Shown piece after piece: positions 50,724-57,437 of a stretch of 64,000 nt of DNA. Both the position numbers and the translations under genes were made by a program. Under the pieces are notes generated by a model. That model searched no databases. It saw nothing but the letters and a program-made list of their open reading frames with translations, and had not been told where the DNA came from. The stretch's first letter is position 1. Each line of letters begins with the position of its first letter. The stretch covers positions 52,029-116,028 of IMG/VR virus record IMGVR_UViG_3300022864_000001. The stretch is one strand, 5' to 3'. This DNA comes from a virus.

Positions 50724-50903
50724 TTAAAAAGCATCTCCGCACAAAACACAAAGAATAGCAAGCCCCATCAATACAGCTATTGATAGCCCGCACGTAACAA
50801 GAACGCGGTCTGTAACATGGCTGATTACGTCAGTAAAGGCGATGGCAAGTATCCCCAAAATACAGGCCGCCAAGGCAATGCCAGACAGAATTAATGCAAG
50901 CAT
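50724..50903 (-). CDS. 59-residue two-span membrane protein
   Basis: Two hydrophobic segments (LALILSGIALAACILGILAI and VLVTCGLSIAVLMGLAILCV) separated by a short charged loop (TDVISHVTDR). Overlaps the next membrane protein upstream by 13 nt. Small two-span proteins like this are holin candidates. Confidence 0.6.
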   Translation of the reverse strand: MLALILSGIALAACILGILAIAFTDVISHVTDRVLVTCGLSIAVLMGLAILCVLCGDAF

Positions 50904-51106
50904 TGGCCCGCCACATTGCTACACTCAAGAAGAGCACAAACCAACATAGCTGCTACTGTCAGCCCCCACACAAGCAGCAGTGCCGCGCCAATCGCATTCG
51001 CTATCTCGCGCAAGACGCGCCCGCCCCTGACGGCAAAGAGAATCTCGCTGCCAATAACAGCAAACACCAAAATGGCAAAAATCCTGAGAATAGCACAAAA
51101 CATCAT
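50891..51106 (-). CDS. Two-span membrane protein
   Basis: 71 residues from MMFCAILRIFA (ATGA overlap; an ATG 12 nt earlier is possible). Spans AILRIFAILVFAVIGSEILF and IGAALLLVWGLTVAAMLVCA with a basic loop between (RGGRVLREIAN). Paired with the 59-residue membrane protein downstream; the two may act together. Confidence 0.6.
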   Translation of the reverse strand: MMFCAILRIFAILVFAVIGSEILFAVRGGRVLREIANAIGAALLLVWGLTVAAMLVCALLECSNVAGQCLH

Positions 51107-51510
51107 TCGGCTACACATTTCTCCTCCCCCTGTCCATACGTTGCCATTCTCCATCCTTCTGACGCGAAGCGCACAGTATGCTTGTTGCCTCGCAAGAGAC
51201 TGCTGGCAATATACTCCCCAAGCAACCCCTGTATCTTATCCAGGGCATAAGCTGCCAACGCGGGCACAGTTGCTTCTGGTATCAGGCCCGCCGCAAAGAG
51301 TTGTTCAGCGCACCACTCGTAACGTTCGCATTGTTCGAGTGTCAGCGCAAGAAGGCGGTGTTTGTCAGCCGCATAGACCAATTCCCACTTCGACACGCCG
51401 GTATCAAACACAATCTCGGTGCCAATCGTGGCTTCTAGCTTATGGAGCTCGTCTAGCAAAGCGTTTATCTGGTCATACAACTTGGCCCTGGCATCATAAC
51501 TATTCATCAT
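51103..51510 (-). CDS. Paralogue family member: EQ-x-x-RY / PALV domain protein 1
   Basis: 135 residues from MNSYDARAKLYDQ. The segment LEQCERYEWCAEQLFAAGLI, then PEATVPALAAYAL, is shared in pattern with the next two genes. N-terminal heptad region suggests a coiled coil. Function unknown. Confidence 0.55.
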   Translation of the reverse strand: MMNSYDARAKLYDQINALLDELHKLEATIGTEIVFDTGVSKWELVYAADKHRLLALTLEQCERYEWCAEQLFAAGLIPEATVPALAAYALDKIQGLLGEYIASSLLRGNKHTVRFASEGWRMATYGQGEEKCVAE

Positions 51511-51730
51511 CTTCTTCCTTGGCACAGAGATTCTCAACAATCTCTTCTATGTGTTCTGTCACAGCCTCACTGACCCCAACCAAAAGAAACTCAACAAGGG
51601 CAGGCAACGTATCGTCTGCTATCAGTCCCTTAGCAAATACCAACGTTGCTACAGCCTGATAGCGTTCGTGCTGTTCAGGTGACATACGCACTTCGCATGA
51701 TACGTCGTCCAAGCCAGTGCCGTCACTCAT
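51500..51730 (-). CDS. Paralogue family member 2
   Basis: 76 residues from MSDGTGLDDVSCEVRMSPEQ. Carries CEVRMSPEQHERYQAVATL and DDTLPALVEFLL, nearly matching the next gene. Acidic C-terminus (CAKEEDDE). The pattern (strand, helix, then a P-A-L-V helix) resembles small DNA-binding or RHH-type phage proteins but is not diagnostic. Confidence 0.55.
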   Translation of the reverse strand: MSDGTGLDDVSCEVRMSPEQHERYQAVATLVFAKGLIADDTLPALVEFLLVGVSEAVTEHIEEIVENLCAKEEDDE

Positions 51731-52049
51731 CCTCTTCCCCCAGGAGGCTTTCTGCAAACGCGTAGAAATCCTCGACAACTTCGCACACATATGTTGTAAC
51801 GGCTTTCCCCCACTCGGCCAGGAGAAAATCCACTAGCGCAGGCAGCGTGGCCTCTGGGATCACGACCCTAGAATGCATCAATGTTGCCAAGGCCCGATAG
51901 CCTTCGTATTGTTCAAGCGACATGCGCACTTCGCACGGTATATCAGACAAGCCCAGATCAATGACTGGTGTATCGCTGCTCTTCTCCCGATCCTCAATGT
52001 CCGCATCTGGCGGCGCTACAAAGCCTCCTTTGTTGTTATCGTTACTCAT
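51723..52049 (-). CDS. Paralogue family member 3
   Basis: 108 residues from MSNDNNKGGF. CEVRMSLEQYEGYRALATLM and PEATLPALVDFLLAEWGKAV align with members 1 and 2. Longer N-terminus and an acidic end (SLLGEEDE). All three members are adjacent and overlap, so they arose by tandem duplication. Confidence 0.55.
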   Translation of the reverse strand: MSNDNNKGGFVAPPDADIEDREKSSDTPVIDLGLSDIPCEVRMSLEQYEGYRALATLMHSRVVIPEATLPALVDFLLAEWGKAVTTYVCEVVEDFYAFAESLLGEEDE

Positions 52050-52215
52050 CTTCTGCCTCCGCTGGCGCTGTCCGCCACTCATCTTCGCCCAGCGGCTCAA
52101 TAGAATACCCCAGAGGATACTGCCCTGTAGGGTATCCCCTGGCGGGGGGTTCCTTTTCGTCCATTATTACTACCCAACGAATGCCGTTGTCCTCAAGTGG
52201 AAAGCGATTACTCAT
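52042..52215 (-). CDS. 57-residue hypothetical protein
   Basis: MSNRFPLEDNGIRWVVIMDE at the N-terminus and an acidic C-terminus (APAEAEDE). Starts inside the end of the upstream gene and ends inside the start of the downstream gene. Pro/Gly/Tyr-rich middle. Unknown. Confidence 0.5.
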   Translation of the reverse strand: MSNRFPLEDNGIRWVVIMDEKEPPARGYPTGQYPLGYSIEPLGEDEWRTAPAEAEDE

Positions 52216-52468
52216 CTTCTTCCTCCAGCAACCCCTCCAAGAAATCCGCTATGCCAGCAGGCAAACTGTCTTCCTCGTCCCATGCCTGCATAGCCGCAGC
52301 ATAGTCTTTAGCGACTGTTGCCAGTTCAGTAAACGGCAAACTCAACACATCAACCACTGCCAAGTCGTCGAGCAGGCGGGTCAATGCAGGCATATCCCCT
52401 TTTACAGCAGCAACGATTATATCCATCTGTTGCCCAATAGTGGGCTTGCGAAACAAGTATCTGCTCAT
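52208..52468 (-). CDS. Hypothetical helical protein
   Basis: 86 residues: KPTIGQQMDIIVAAVKGDM, then RLLDDLAVVDVLSLPFTEL and an acidic tail (EGLLEEEDE). The layout resembles small phage regulators or chaperone-like proteins. No family recognised. Confidence 0.5.
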   Translation of the reverse strand: MSRYLFRKPTIGQQMDIIVAAVKGDMPALTRLLDDLAVVDVLSLPFTELATVAKDYAAAMQAWDEEDSLPAGIADFLEGLLEEEDE

Positions 52469-52686
52469 GGTTCTCCCCCCACGTCTTGAGGCCAGTCAGT
52501 AACCGCAATCGCGCCAGGCTTTGTCACAAAGACATCCCTCTCTATCCATACAGAATTAAGATACACCCTCAACGCCTCCCTCACCAACGCCGAGATGCTA
52601 GGCTTCGGCAACTGCCCCCGTAAGAAGAGGGTCGCAGATACGCGCTTGCAGAAATCACTCTCCCCGGCCGTAACGCGAACGTTCAC
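52465..52686 (-). CDS. Ribbon-helix-helix-like protein, paralogue of 53430
   Basis: 73 residues. FCKRVSATLFLRGQLPKPSI, then SALVREALRVYLNSVWIERD, parallels the gene at 53.4 kb. The S-x-SALVREAL..YL pattern is typical of helix B of RHH proteins. Possibly an autoregulator of the leftward transcript. Confidence 0.55.
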   Translation of the reverse strand: MNVRVTAGESDFCKRVSATLFLRGQLPKPSISALVREALRVYLNSVWIERDVFVTKPGAIAVTDWPQDVGGEP

Positions 52687-52904
52687 GTCGCCCCCTCCAT
52701 CCAGACGGAATTAATCAATCCGCCCACAACACGGTTTCTGCTTGCCAACTCAAGCGACTGGCTCCCCATGATGAGTATATGGTCTTCATCGCCCACAGCA
52801 CCCTGCGCACCCGCCATCGTTTTGAAGGCCCCAGTAAGCTCCCACTTGCCACCATCAGGCCAATCACCCTCGCCCACAAATAGCAGATACATCGGCTTTT
52901 TCAT
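52683..52904 (-). CDS. Small protein, paralogue of 52901
   Basis: 73 residues from MKKPMYLLFVGEGD (ATGA overlap fixes the start). MYLLFVGEGDWPDGGKWELTG parallels MIYLLFAGEDYRSYGGIWDL of the gene upstream, and both continue with an EDHILIMG/WAHIVTVG strand. Tandem duplicates of unknown function. Confidence 0.6.
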   Translation of the reverse strand: MKKPMYLLFVGEGDWPDGGKWELTGAFKTMAGAQGAVGDEDHILIMGSQSLELASRNRVVGGLINSVWMEGAT

Positions 52905-53149
52905 GCCGCCTCCAAGTTGCAGGATATGCCGACCGCAGGCTCGGTCCAGCCCAGCTTGCCATAGTTTACAAGTGCTAGTTTTAACACACCGTCCCCCACA
53001 GTGACAATGTGTGCCCAATAACCACCCCACTCACTAAGCTCTTGAGAACCAGCCGCGCGGGCCTCCTCCATTGTCCCGAAAAATGCTTTGAGGTCCCATA
53101 TGCCCCCATAGGAACGATAGTCCTCTCCGGCGAATAGAAGATATATCAT
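52901..53149 (-). CDS. Small protein, paralogue of 52683
   Basis: 82 residues. IYLLFAGEDYRSYGGIWDLK at the N-terminus, GYWAHIVTVGDGVLKLALV later. Mixed alpha/beta mini-domain shared with its downstream neighbour; identity is moderate, so the duplication is old. Confidence 0.6.
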   Translation of the reverse strand: MIYLLFAGEDYRSYGGIWDLKAFFGTMEEARAAGSQELSEWGGYWAHIVTVGDGVLKLALVNYGKLGWTEPAVGISCNLEAA

Positions 53150-53157
53150 GTCGCTAC

Positions 53158-53355
53158 CTAGTCAAAACCGGCCTGTGCCCAAGCAATGTATGCAAAGATG
53201 ATAAAGCTGATAAACACCATAAGAAAAATCGTTAGGGCCGTTCCGGCAGACGCACCCTCACCCAACAGCGACGCAGTGCGCCCCGCTACACCAAGCAGCC
53301 AACTGACTGTTCCGTAAACCAACAGTGCACCTATGATCCATACCTGGTTCTTCAT
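53158..53355 (-). CDS. 65-residue two-span membrane protein
   Basis: MKNQVWIIGALLVYGTVSWL then a second span (ALTIFLMVFISFIIFAYIAW), separated by a short Gly/Ser-rich loop. GGGGGC ahead of the ATG. Another holin-sized protein in the early leftward transcript; more likely a membrane-acting host-takeover or exclusion protein than a lysis holin, because it is far from structural genes. Confidence 0.6.
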   Translation of the reverse strand: MKNQVWIIGALLVYGTVSWLLGVAGRTASLLGEGASAGTALTIFLMVFISFIIFAYIAWAQAGFD

Positions 53356-53429
53356 GTTGCCCCCAATAGTGGTCTCGTAACCCGCGACGGCATCTTGTTC
53401 ACCATGTCTATGTATTCCTGTGATGTGTC

Positions 53430-53657
53430 CTAGTCCCGTGGTGGCATCGCGAAATAGGTTGGCCAGCTGCTCACGGGGCAGTCGCGAGCCCCTGATTTGA
53501 ATACGTCCCGCCCTACCCCCAGTACATCCAAGTACCGCGCCAACGCTTCTTTTATGAGTGCCGACGCCGTTGGCTCCCCCAGTTGCCCACGTACAAACAA
53601 CTCTTTTGCTACGCCCCTGCAAACTCGCCCCTCTTCATACGTCATGTCAATGTCCAT
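53430..53657 (-). CDS. Ribbon-helix-helix-like protein, first gene of the leftward arm
   Basis: 75 residues from ATG 53657 with GGAGGT 7 nt ahead. MDIDMTYEEGRVCRGVAKEL, then FVRGQLGEPTASALIKEALA and RYLDVL, paralogous to 52465. As the promoter-proximal gene of the leftward transcript it is a good candidate for a regulator of that transcript. Confidence 0.6.
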   Translation of the reverse strand: MDIDMTYEEGRVCRGVAKELFVRGQLGEPTASALIKEALARYLDVLGVGRDVFKSGARDCPVSSWPTYFAMPPRD

Positions 53658-53690
53658 CAAACTACCTCCTATATGTGATATTGTACCACC

Positions 53691-53719
53691 ATTTTACCAC
53701 ACGTCGCAGAAACGCGCAA
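53691..53719 (-). promoter_or_regulatory. Leftward early promoter
   Basis: Minus strand TTGCGC, 17-bp spacer, TAAAAT. The spacer shares gcgtttct with the terminase promoter at 44146. A second, weaker -10 (TACAAT, 53680-53685) follows. Confidence 0.55.
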
Positions 53720-54181
53720 ATGGCAGAACGCACAAAAGCGGAACGGAACGGATACCGCGACAAGAAACCCGAATCAACGCCAAAAGAGAGCAAATAATGC
53801 CAGAAAACTGAAATTTCAACTAGCAAAATATCGCATTTGCACCAAATCCCGCAAAATGGAACGGAACAAAAGTGCAACTACCAACACCAAAACAGGCCAC
53901 AGTGTCAGGCACAGGCGTTCCGCTCCACGCTCCCAGGGGCAACGCAACGAGCCGACAGCACAGAGCGACAGGCAATAAGGACAAAGAAGGCCCAAAACGG
54001 GAATCTGGTCTGGGAACAGGTAGAACAGCGACTTATGTAAACTGGACATAATGTTGGGGTGGGGGGTGTTATGTCTACCCGCGCGCGCCCCTGCACGCTG
54101 GCCCGGCGTGTGCTATATGCATTGCGATGCACATTCAGACTATATATGATATGTAAGCTGAACATGTGTTCTACACTACGT

Positions 54182-54197
54182 GTACAATCGATTGTAC
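54182..54197. repeat. Palindrome family A, 16-bp form
   Basis: GTACAATCGATTGTAC, extended form of the CAATCGATTG core (54185-54194), 62 bp upstream of the -35 of the first rightward promoter. Confidence 0.9.
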
Positions 54198-54258
54198 TCA
54201 CGCCATAGTTATGCGCGATACTCTCAGCTTGTTATGTCTTGTGTTAGCGAATTGCCTA

Positions 54259-54287
54259 TTGACAACGTGGTCCAGATGCATCATAAT
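54259..54287 (+). promoter_or_regulatory. Rightward promoter PR1
   Basis: TTGACA, 17 bp, CATAAT. Start expected near 54294, exactly at the left edge of the operator palindrome. Confidence 0.85.
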
Positions 54288-54293
54288 GGTTAC

Positions 54294-54313
54294 AGTGTAT
54301 CATATGGTACACT
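54294..54313. promoter_or_regulatory. Operator-like 20-bp inverted repeat at the PR1 start site
   Basis: AGTGTA-T-CATATG-G-TACACT; arms are perfect and the centre is itself the palindrome CATATG. It covers the expected +1 to +20 of PR1, and a second -10 (TATAAT, 54313-54318) abuts it, so a bound protein would block both. Confidence 0.75.
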
Positions 54314-54349
54314 ATAATGTACGACTAGATATATCCTGGGAGGGATACA

Positions 54350-55240
54350 ATGTCCAGCAAGAATCAAGACACGACTGCTAATAGCACGGCAGACGTGACG
54401 GAAATCGGTGAGAATGAGAAGACCGCGAAGACGCAAGAGGAAATACTCGCTGGGTACGCGGTGGAAGTGAACGGCAAGACCCTGGCCGAATACGAAAGCT
54501 TGATCCATGAAACGTGGAACGTATCCACGTTAGCACGTCTGAAAGTCGGTATGCTATTGTCCATAGTTGTGGACAACAAGATGCTTGACGGAATAGACGT
54601 CAAGTTTTCCGAATGGGTCCAGGATCAGTTTTCAATTAAACCGTCATACGCGTATTTGCTCATGCGTGTGTGGGCAGACAAAGAAATCCGTCTGCTAGTC
54701 CAGGATCATGCCATGCCGCTTGAAGCGGCTGGAAACGCGTTGTCGCTGGGGACGAAATACGGTACCGGCGCAAGAAAAGAACTGACGGACTACGCACTCG
54801 TTGCTGATGGCACGGTTTGCAAATCCGCTAACGTGCTACGACGTAAAGCTGTAGAAATCAGAACGAAGGAGAACGCTCCAGCAGAAGCTCCAGCGCCGGC
54901 GTCTCCATCAGACGAGCTACGCGCCGCATTGTCTGTACAACGTGTGCTAGCGCAGGAGCGCACACGCTTGATGAGTAGCGTCAAGGCAATTGACGTCCGC
55001 GCCAGTGCTAACAATGACGAAATCGCCCGATTGACAATCCTGGTCAAAAGCCTGGCCGGCGATGTGGAAACCGAACCGGAAACCGAAGCTGAACCGGATC
55101 AACCGAATGCCACGCGCGCGGCTATGATTATGGCCACGAAGCATAACGTGGATTTGGACGATGTGACCGGTAGCCTGGCCGGCGGACGTGTGAACGTCCA
55201 GGACGTCAGGGACGCCATCAAGGCTGGACAAACCGCATAG
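54350..55240 (+). CDS. DUF3102-like DNA-binding protein with E3-binding-like C-terminus
   Basis: 296 residues, ATG with GGGAGGGA. Residues ~35-125 (YESLIHETWNVSTLARLKVG, FSEWVQDQFSIKPSYAYLLM) resemble DUF3102/ParB-like DNA-binding modules. A Pro/Ala linker and coiled coil (SVQRVLAQERTRLMSSVKAI) follow. The last 35 residues (ATKHNVDLDDVTGSLAGGRV, NVQDVRDAI) match the peripheral-subunit-binding fold pattern. As the first rightward gene beside operators and iteron-like repeats, it may be a replication, partition or transcription regulator. Confidence 0.65.
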   Translation: MSSKNQDTTANSTADVTEIGENEKTAKTQEEILAGYAVEVNGKTLAEYESLIHETWNVSTLARLKVGMLLSIVVDNKMLDGIDVKFSEWVQDQFSIKPSYAYLLMRVWADKEIRLLVQDHAMPLEAAGNALSLGTKYGTGARKELTDYALVADGTVCKSANVLRRKAVEIRTKENAPAEAPAPASPSDELRAALSVQRVLAQERTRLMSSVKAIDVRASANNDEIARLTILVKSLAGDVETEPETEAEPDQPNATRAAMIMATKHNVDLDDVTGSLAGGRVNVQDVRDAIKAGQTA

Positions 55241-55259
55241 TCTAGCACGAACACAGAAA

Positions 55260-55286
55260 CCCTACCACAGATTCAACGTGGTAGGG
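55260..55286 (+). terminator. Hairpin terminator after the DNA-binding protein gene
   Basis: CCCTACCAC, 9-nt loop, GTGGTAGGG, then cttcttc. Twenty bases after the stop codon; best terminator candidate of the right arm. Confidence 0.7.
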
Positions 55287-55301
55287 CTTCTTCGCGTCTA
55301 C

Positions 55302-55440
55302 AATCTACACCTAAGCCTAAGCCTACACCTAAGCCCACGTGTATACTGAAACGTCGCATACCACACGTCCACGACCTCGCAGACCACCTGGCCACGACCT
55401 CGCAGGAGCATATGCTCACGACCTCGCACACACACACGAC
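55302..55440. repeat. Iteron-like direct repeats
   Basis: CACGACCTCGCA occurs at 55370, 55393 and 55417 (spacing 23 and 24 bp), with partial copies (CACGACCACAC) after. Upstream, 55302-55336 carries CCTAAGCC-type short repeats. A perfect 12-bp palindrome GAGCATATGCTC (55406-55417) lies between copies 2 and 3. Spacing of about two helical turns is typical of iterons bound by a replication or partition protein. No gene lies in this ~340-bp stretch. Confidence 0.6.
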
Positions 55441-55482
55441 CACGACCACACGTATCCTGTAACGTCACAGAATCCCCCACCC

Positions 55483-55511
55483 TTGACAATGACGTCAAGA
55501 TGTGCTATAAT
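55483..55511 (+). promoter_or_regulatory. Rightward promoter PR2
   Basis: Consensus TTGACA, 17 bp, TATAAT, followed by ATACAGA. Confidence 0.9.
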
Positions 55512-55553
55512 GTATACAGATGAAGCAGCAACCGCAGCAGCAACCGACAAGTC

Positions 55554-55563
55554 CAATCGATTG
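55554..55563. repeat. Palindrome family A, CAATCGATTG
   Basis: In the PR2 leader, 15 nt before the ATG at 55579. Confidence 0.9.
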
Positions 55564-55578
55564 CACAAGGGGGAAACG

Positions 55579-55923
55579 ATGTACACCACGCTCTACACGT
55601 CCACAGAGCACTTTGACCACGAGAAGATGATGCAACTGCTTCTCAACCGCAACATTCTCTGCAATGTGTTCCCAATGCAGAGTGTCGCGCAGCGCCGGGA
55701 AACCGGCGAATGCTTTATCGAGACCGGCGCCAAAGTTGACATCTTCGACATCGCGCCGGACGCATTGATCCAGCTATGGACATCTATGCGGGATCACCTG
55801 GGCATTCACTGTCTGTACATTGAGTGCGACGGCTATTCCAATTGTATCTGCAACTGGGCACCGTATCGCCAGCAGTGCGCTTCCAACGGCATGGTGCCAC
55901 TGGAGTGCAGCGAGTACGACTAG
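55579..55923 (+). CDS. Hypothetical Cys-rich protein
   Basis: 114 residues from MYTTLYTSTEHFDHEKMMQL, ATG with GGGGGAAAC ahead. It has several Cys in the second half (CLYIECDGYSNCICNW; RQQCASNG) and a possible metal site. Frames upstream are closed by the palindrome/ribosome-site arrangement, which decides this start. Unknown function. Confidence 0.65.
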   Translation: MYTTLYTSTEHFDHEKMMQLLLNRNILCNVFPMQSVAQRRETGECFIETGAKVDIFDIAPDALIQLWTSMRDHLGIHCLYIECDGYSNCICNWAPYRQQCASNGMVPLECSEYD

Positions 55924-55925
55924 TC

Positions 55926-55935
55926 CAATCGATTG
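55926..55935. repeat. Palindrome family A, CAATCGATTG
   Basis: Three bases after the previous stop, followed by a hairpin and then the next gene. Confidence 0.9.
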
Positions 55936-55937
55936 AA

Positions 55938-55962
55938 GCCCCGCGGTAGTGAACCGCGGGGC
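55938..55962 (+). promoter_or_regulatory. Strong leader hairpin
   Basis: GCCCCGCGGT, loop AGTGA, ACCGCGGGGC: 10 perfect pairs ending just before the AAAGGAG site of the next gene. It could insulate or terminate; there is no U-run. Confidence 0.7.
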
Positions 55963-55977
55963 GAAAGGAGTACGGCA

Positions 55978-56304
55978 ATGAAACGAAAGTCTGTCATTCT
56001 GGCAATCCTGTTGTTGGTAGTTGTGTTCGCGAGCGGGTGGTGCCCCATTGAGATTTGGGATCAAGTAGTGGGGCCACAACTTACCCAGGGCGAGTTAATC
56101 GCTTTGCTGGGTCCGCCCGATTTCGTTGGCACGTTTGCTAACGAGTATTATGACGGGCCACTATGGCAATACTACGATTTGACAGTAGATTGCGCCGGTG
56201 ACGGCACGGTCTACAATCAAAACTTCCTGTTTGAAAACGGAAGGGTTTTCTACGACTGGGTTGAATCCACACGGCGAGTCAATCTTTTCCTGCCGCTCAT
56301 CTAG
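55978..56304 (+). CDS. Secreted or membrane-anchored small protein
   Basis: 108 residues. MKRKSVILAILLLVVVFASG followed by WC is a signal peptide or N-terminal anchor; the Cys just after it hints at, but does not fully match, a lipobox. The mature part (TQGELIALLGPPDFVGTFAN) resembles small extracytoplasmic beta domains. Phage lipoproteins of this kind often act in superinfection exclusion; that role is inference. Confidence 0.65.
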   Translation: MKRKSVILAILLLVVVFASGWCPIEIWDQVVGPQLTQGELIALLGPPDFVGTFANEYYDGPLWQYYDLTVDCAGDGTVYNQNFLFENGRVFYDWVESTRRVNLFLPLI

Positions 56305-56306
56305 TC

Positions 56307-56316
56307 CAATCGATTG
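56307..56316. repeat. Palindrome family A, CAATCGATTG
   Basis: Overlaps the ribosome site of the next gene (CGATTGGAGG), 9 nt before its GTG. Confidence 0.9.
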
Positions 56317-56325
56317 GAGGATAAC

Positions 56326-56583
56326 GTGAAACCATACAACGAGCAAGTGCTAGGACGTCCAGCAACTCTGTTTACAAAACCTGGCCAAACCATCAAGTGG
56401 TCTTGGACTGATTCGCAGAACTCCGGATCCGTCCCAAACCAGTCTGTTGACGTGTTCGCAGACGACAGCGACAGCAACATATTCGAAGACTCTGAGAAGT
56501 GCGCCGCCGGTTATTGGAAGGACAAGCTTGTTGTCACGTGGCATACGCAGTGTGACACGTGGTGGGTTTACAGCAGCCTGTAG
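56326..56583 (+). CDS. Hypothetical Trp-rich protein
   Basis: 85 residues from GTG (MKPYNEQVLGRPATLF). Asp/Ser-rich middle (DVFADDSDSNIFEDSEKC) and a Trp-rich end (WHTQCDTWWVYSSL). GGAGG is provided by the tail of the palindrome. Unknown. Confidence 0.6.
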   Translation: MKPYNEQVLGRPATLFTKPGQTIKWSWTDSQNSGSVPNQSVDVFADDSDSNIFEDSEKCAAGYWKDKLVVTWHTQCDTWWVYSSL

Positions 56584-56587
56584 CATC

Positions 56588-56597
56588 CAATCGATTG
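56588..56597. repeat. Palindrome family A, CAATCGATTG
   Basis: Just after a stop codon and 10 bp upstream of the -35 of PR3, so here it is placed as an upstream site of a promoter. Confidence 0.9.
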
Positions 56598-56607
56598 AAC
56601 GCCGACA

Positions 56608-56636
56608 TTGACAACATCAGCCCCGTCTGCTATGGT
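56608..56636 (+). promoter_or_regulatory. Rightward promoter PR3
   Basis: TTGACA, 17 bp, TATGGT; the weakest -10 of the series. Confidence 0.7.
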
Positions 56637-56655
56637 GGGGCCAAGGAGAATTGAT

Positions 56656-56871
56656 ATGAAACCGTATCTCAAGATCAAGAAGGGCGCCTCGCGCCGAATG
56701 AGAGCGGACGCCAACCCGACTTTCGAAGAATGGATGGCTGCCCTAGACCGCATCCTGTGGAAGTACCGCGGACTGAGTATCTACGACCTGCCCGATTGCC
56801 AGTATCGTAACTGGTTCGACAGCCGCCTCAAGCCGGCATTCGCAATCAACCGCGCACTACGAAACGCATAG
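56656..56871 (+). CDS. Small protein, DUF5419-like pattern
   Basis: 71 residues from MKPYLKIKKGASRRM (AAGGAG ahead). FEEWMAALDRILWKYRGLSI, then YDLPDCQYRNWFDSRLKPAF, follows a motif often seen in tiny phage proteins (W-x-x-x-L-D..., DLPD..YR.WF). Unknown biochemical role. Confidence 0.65.
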   Translation: MKPYLKIKKGASRRMRADANPTFEEWMAALDRILWKYRGLSIYDLPDCQYRNWFDSRLKPAFAINRALRNA

Positions 56872-57149
56872 CAGAAACAGGCCACAGGAACAGGCCCAAA
56901 TCCGTCAGGGGAACAGGCCCCATCGGTCATCATGTAGTCAGGCCCTCTCGCGACGCCGGGGCTACGGCTCGCGGCGCAAGGGGAGGCCCTTGACAACACA
57001 GGCCCCATACGTCATAATGGGGTCAGGCCCCTCCTGCCGCGGCCTGCTGCGGCACGCTTGTGGGGTGGTTAGCTAAATTGCACCACCAACGGCGGGAGGG
57101 GTCAAATACGCTTGTCGCAGAGACAGGCCAATCGATTGGAGAGGATACG
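56872..57149 (+). promoter_or_regulatory. Gene-free leader region with promoter PR4 and two hairpins
   Basis: PR4 is TTGACA (56990-56995), 17 bp, CATAAT (57013-57018). Upstream, 56906-56945 is a decayed copy of the same promoter unit (shared CAGGCCCCAT...GTCAT...GTCAGGCCC) lacking the -35. The ~125-nt leader holds hairpins TGCCGC/GCGGCA (57035-57054) and GGTGGT/ACCACC (57064-57087). Confidence 0.7.
57129..57138. repeat. Palindrome family A, CAATCGATTG
   Basis: Fused to GGAGAGGA, 11 nt before the ATG at 57150, at the end of the PR4 leader. Confidence 0.9.
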
Positions 57150-57350
57150 ATGACCTACAACGAGTTTGCCAAGTTTTACCTTGAACACTACGAGGAGGCG
57201 CCCGCCGGAGAGGCAGGGTTCTGGATCGAGGTGCTAGACGGAGACCTGTTCCACTTACAGCAGGTCATTGGGCAATCAGGCACGTACTTGGTTGCGACGG
57301 ACGTCCTGACAGGTGAGGTCATTCGAGACGAGAGTCTGTGGCAGGAGTAG
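57150..57350 (+). CDS. Hypothetical acidic small protein
   Basis: 66 residues: MTYNEFAKFYLEHYEEAPAG, FWIEVLDGDLFHLQQVIG, TDVLTGEVIRDESLW. A compact beta domain is likely. Start chosen by the palindrome-linked ribosome site. Confidence 0.6.
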   Translation: MTYNEFAKFYLEHYEEAPAGEAGFWIEVLDGDLFHLQQVIGQSGTYLVATDVLTGEVIRDESLWQE

Positions 57351-57410
57351 CGTCTGATCAGCCTCTTGCCCATCGGGAGGTGGGCAGTGGGCTGCGCAGA
57401 TGGCGCGGCA

Positions 57411-57420
57411 CAATCGATTG
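57411..57420. repeat. Palindrome family A, CAATCGATTG
   Basis: 17 nt before the ATG at 57438; a separate AAGGAG follows it. Confidence 0.9.
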
Positions 57421-57437
57421 AACAAGGAGAAGATACG

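Larger units (their letters stand above)
53658..54349. promoter_or_regulatory. Divergent control region between left and right arms
   Basis: About 690 bp with no convincing gene. Its left end holds a leftward promoter and its right end a rightward promoter with operator. The middle is A/C-rich on the plus strand with short frames (for example 53720-53797, starting MAERTKAERNGYRDKK, and 53857 onward) whose AER-type motifs recall basic phage proteins but lack ribosome sites and shift frame. A 16-bp palindrome containing the family A core lies at 54182. It could also hold an origin. Confidence 0.6.

Noticed and set aside
53837-54040. Plus-strand 67-codon frame in the divergent control region
   Set aside because: Gln/Arg/Ala-rich without ribosome site; similar short motifs appear in different frames, so at best a decayed gene.
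55302-55340. CCTAAGCC-type repeats as telomere-like ends
   Set aside because: Only a few imperfect copies, internal to the contig, next to iteron-like repeats; no sign of a genome end.
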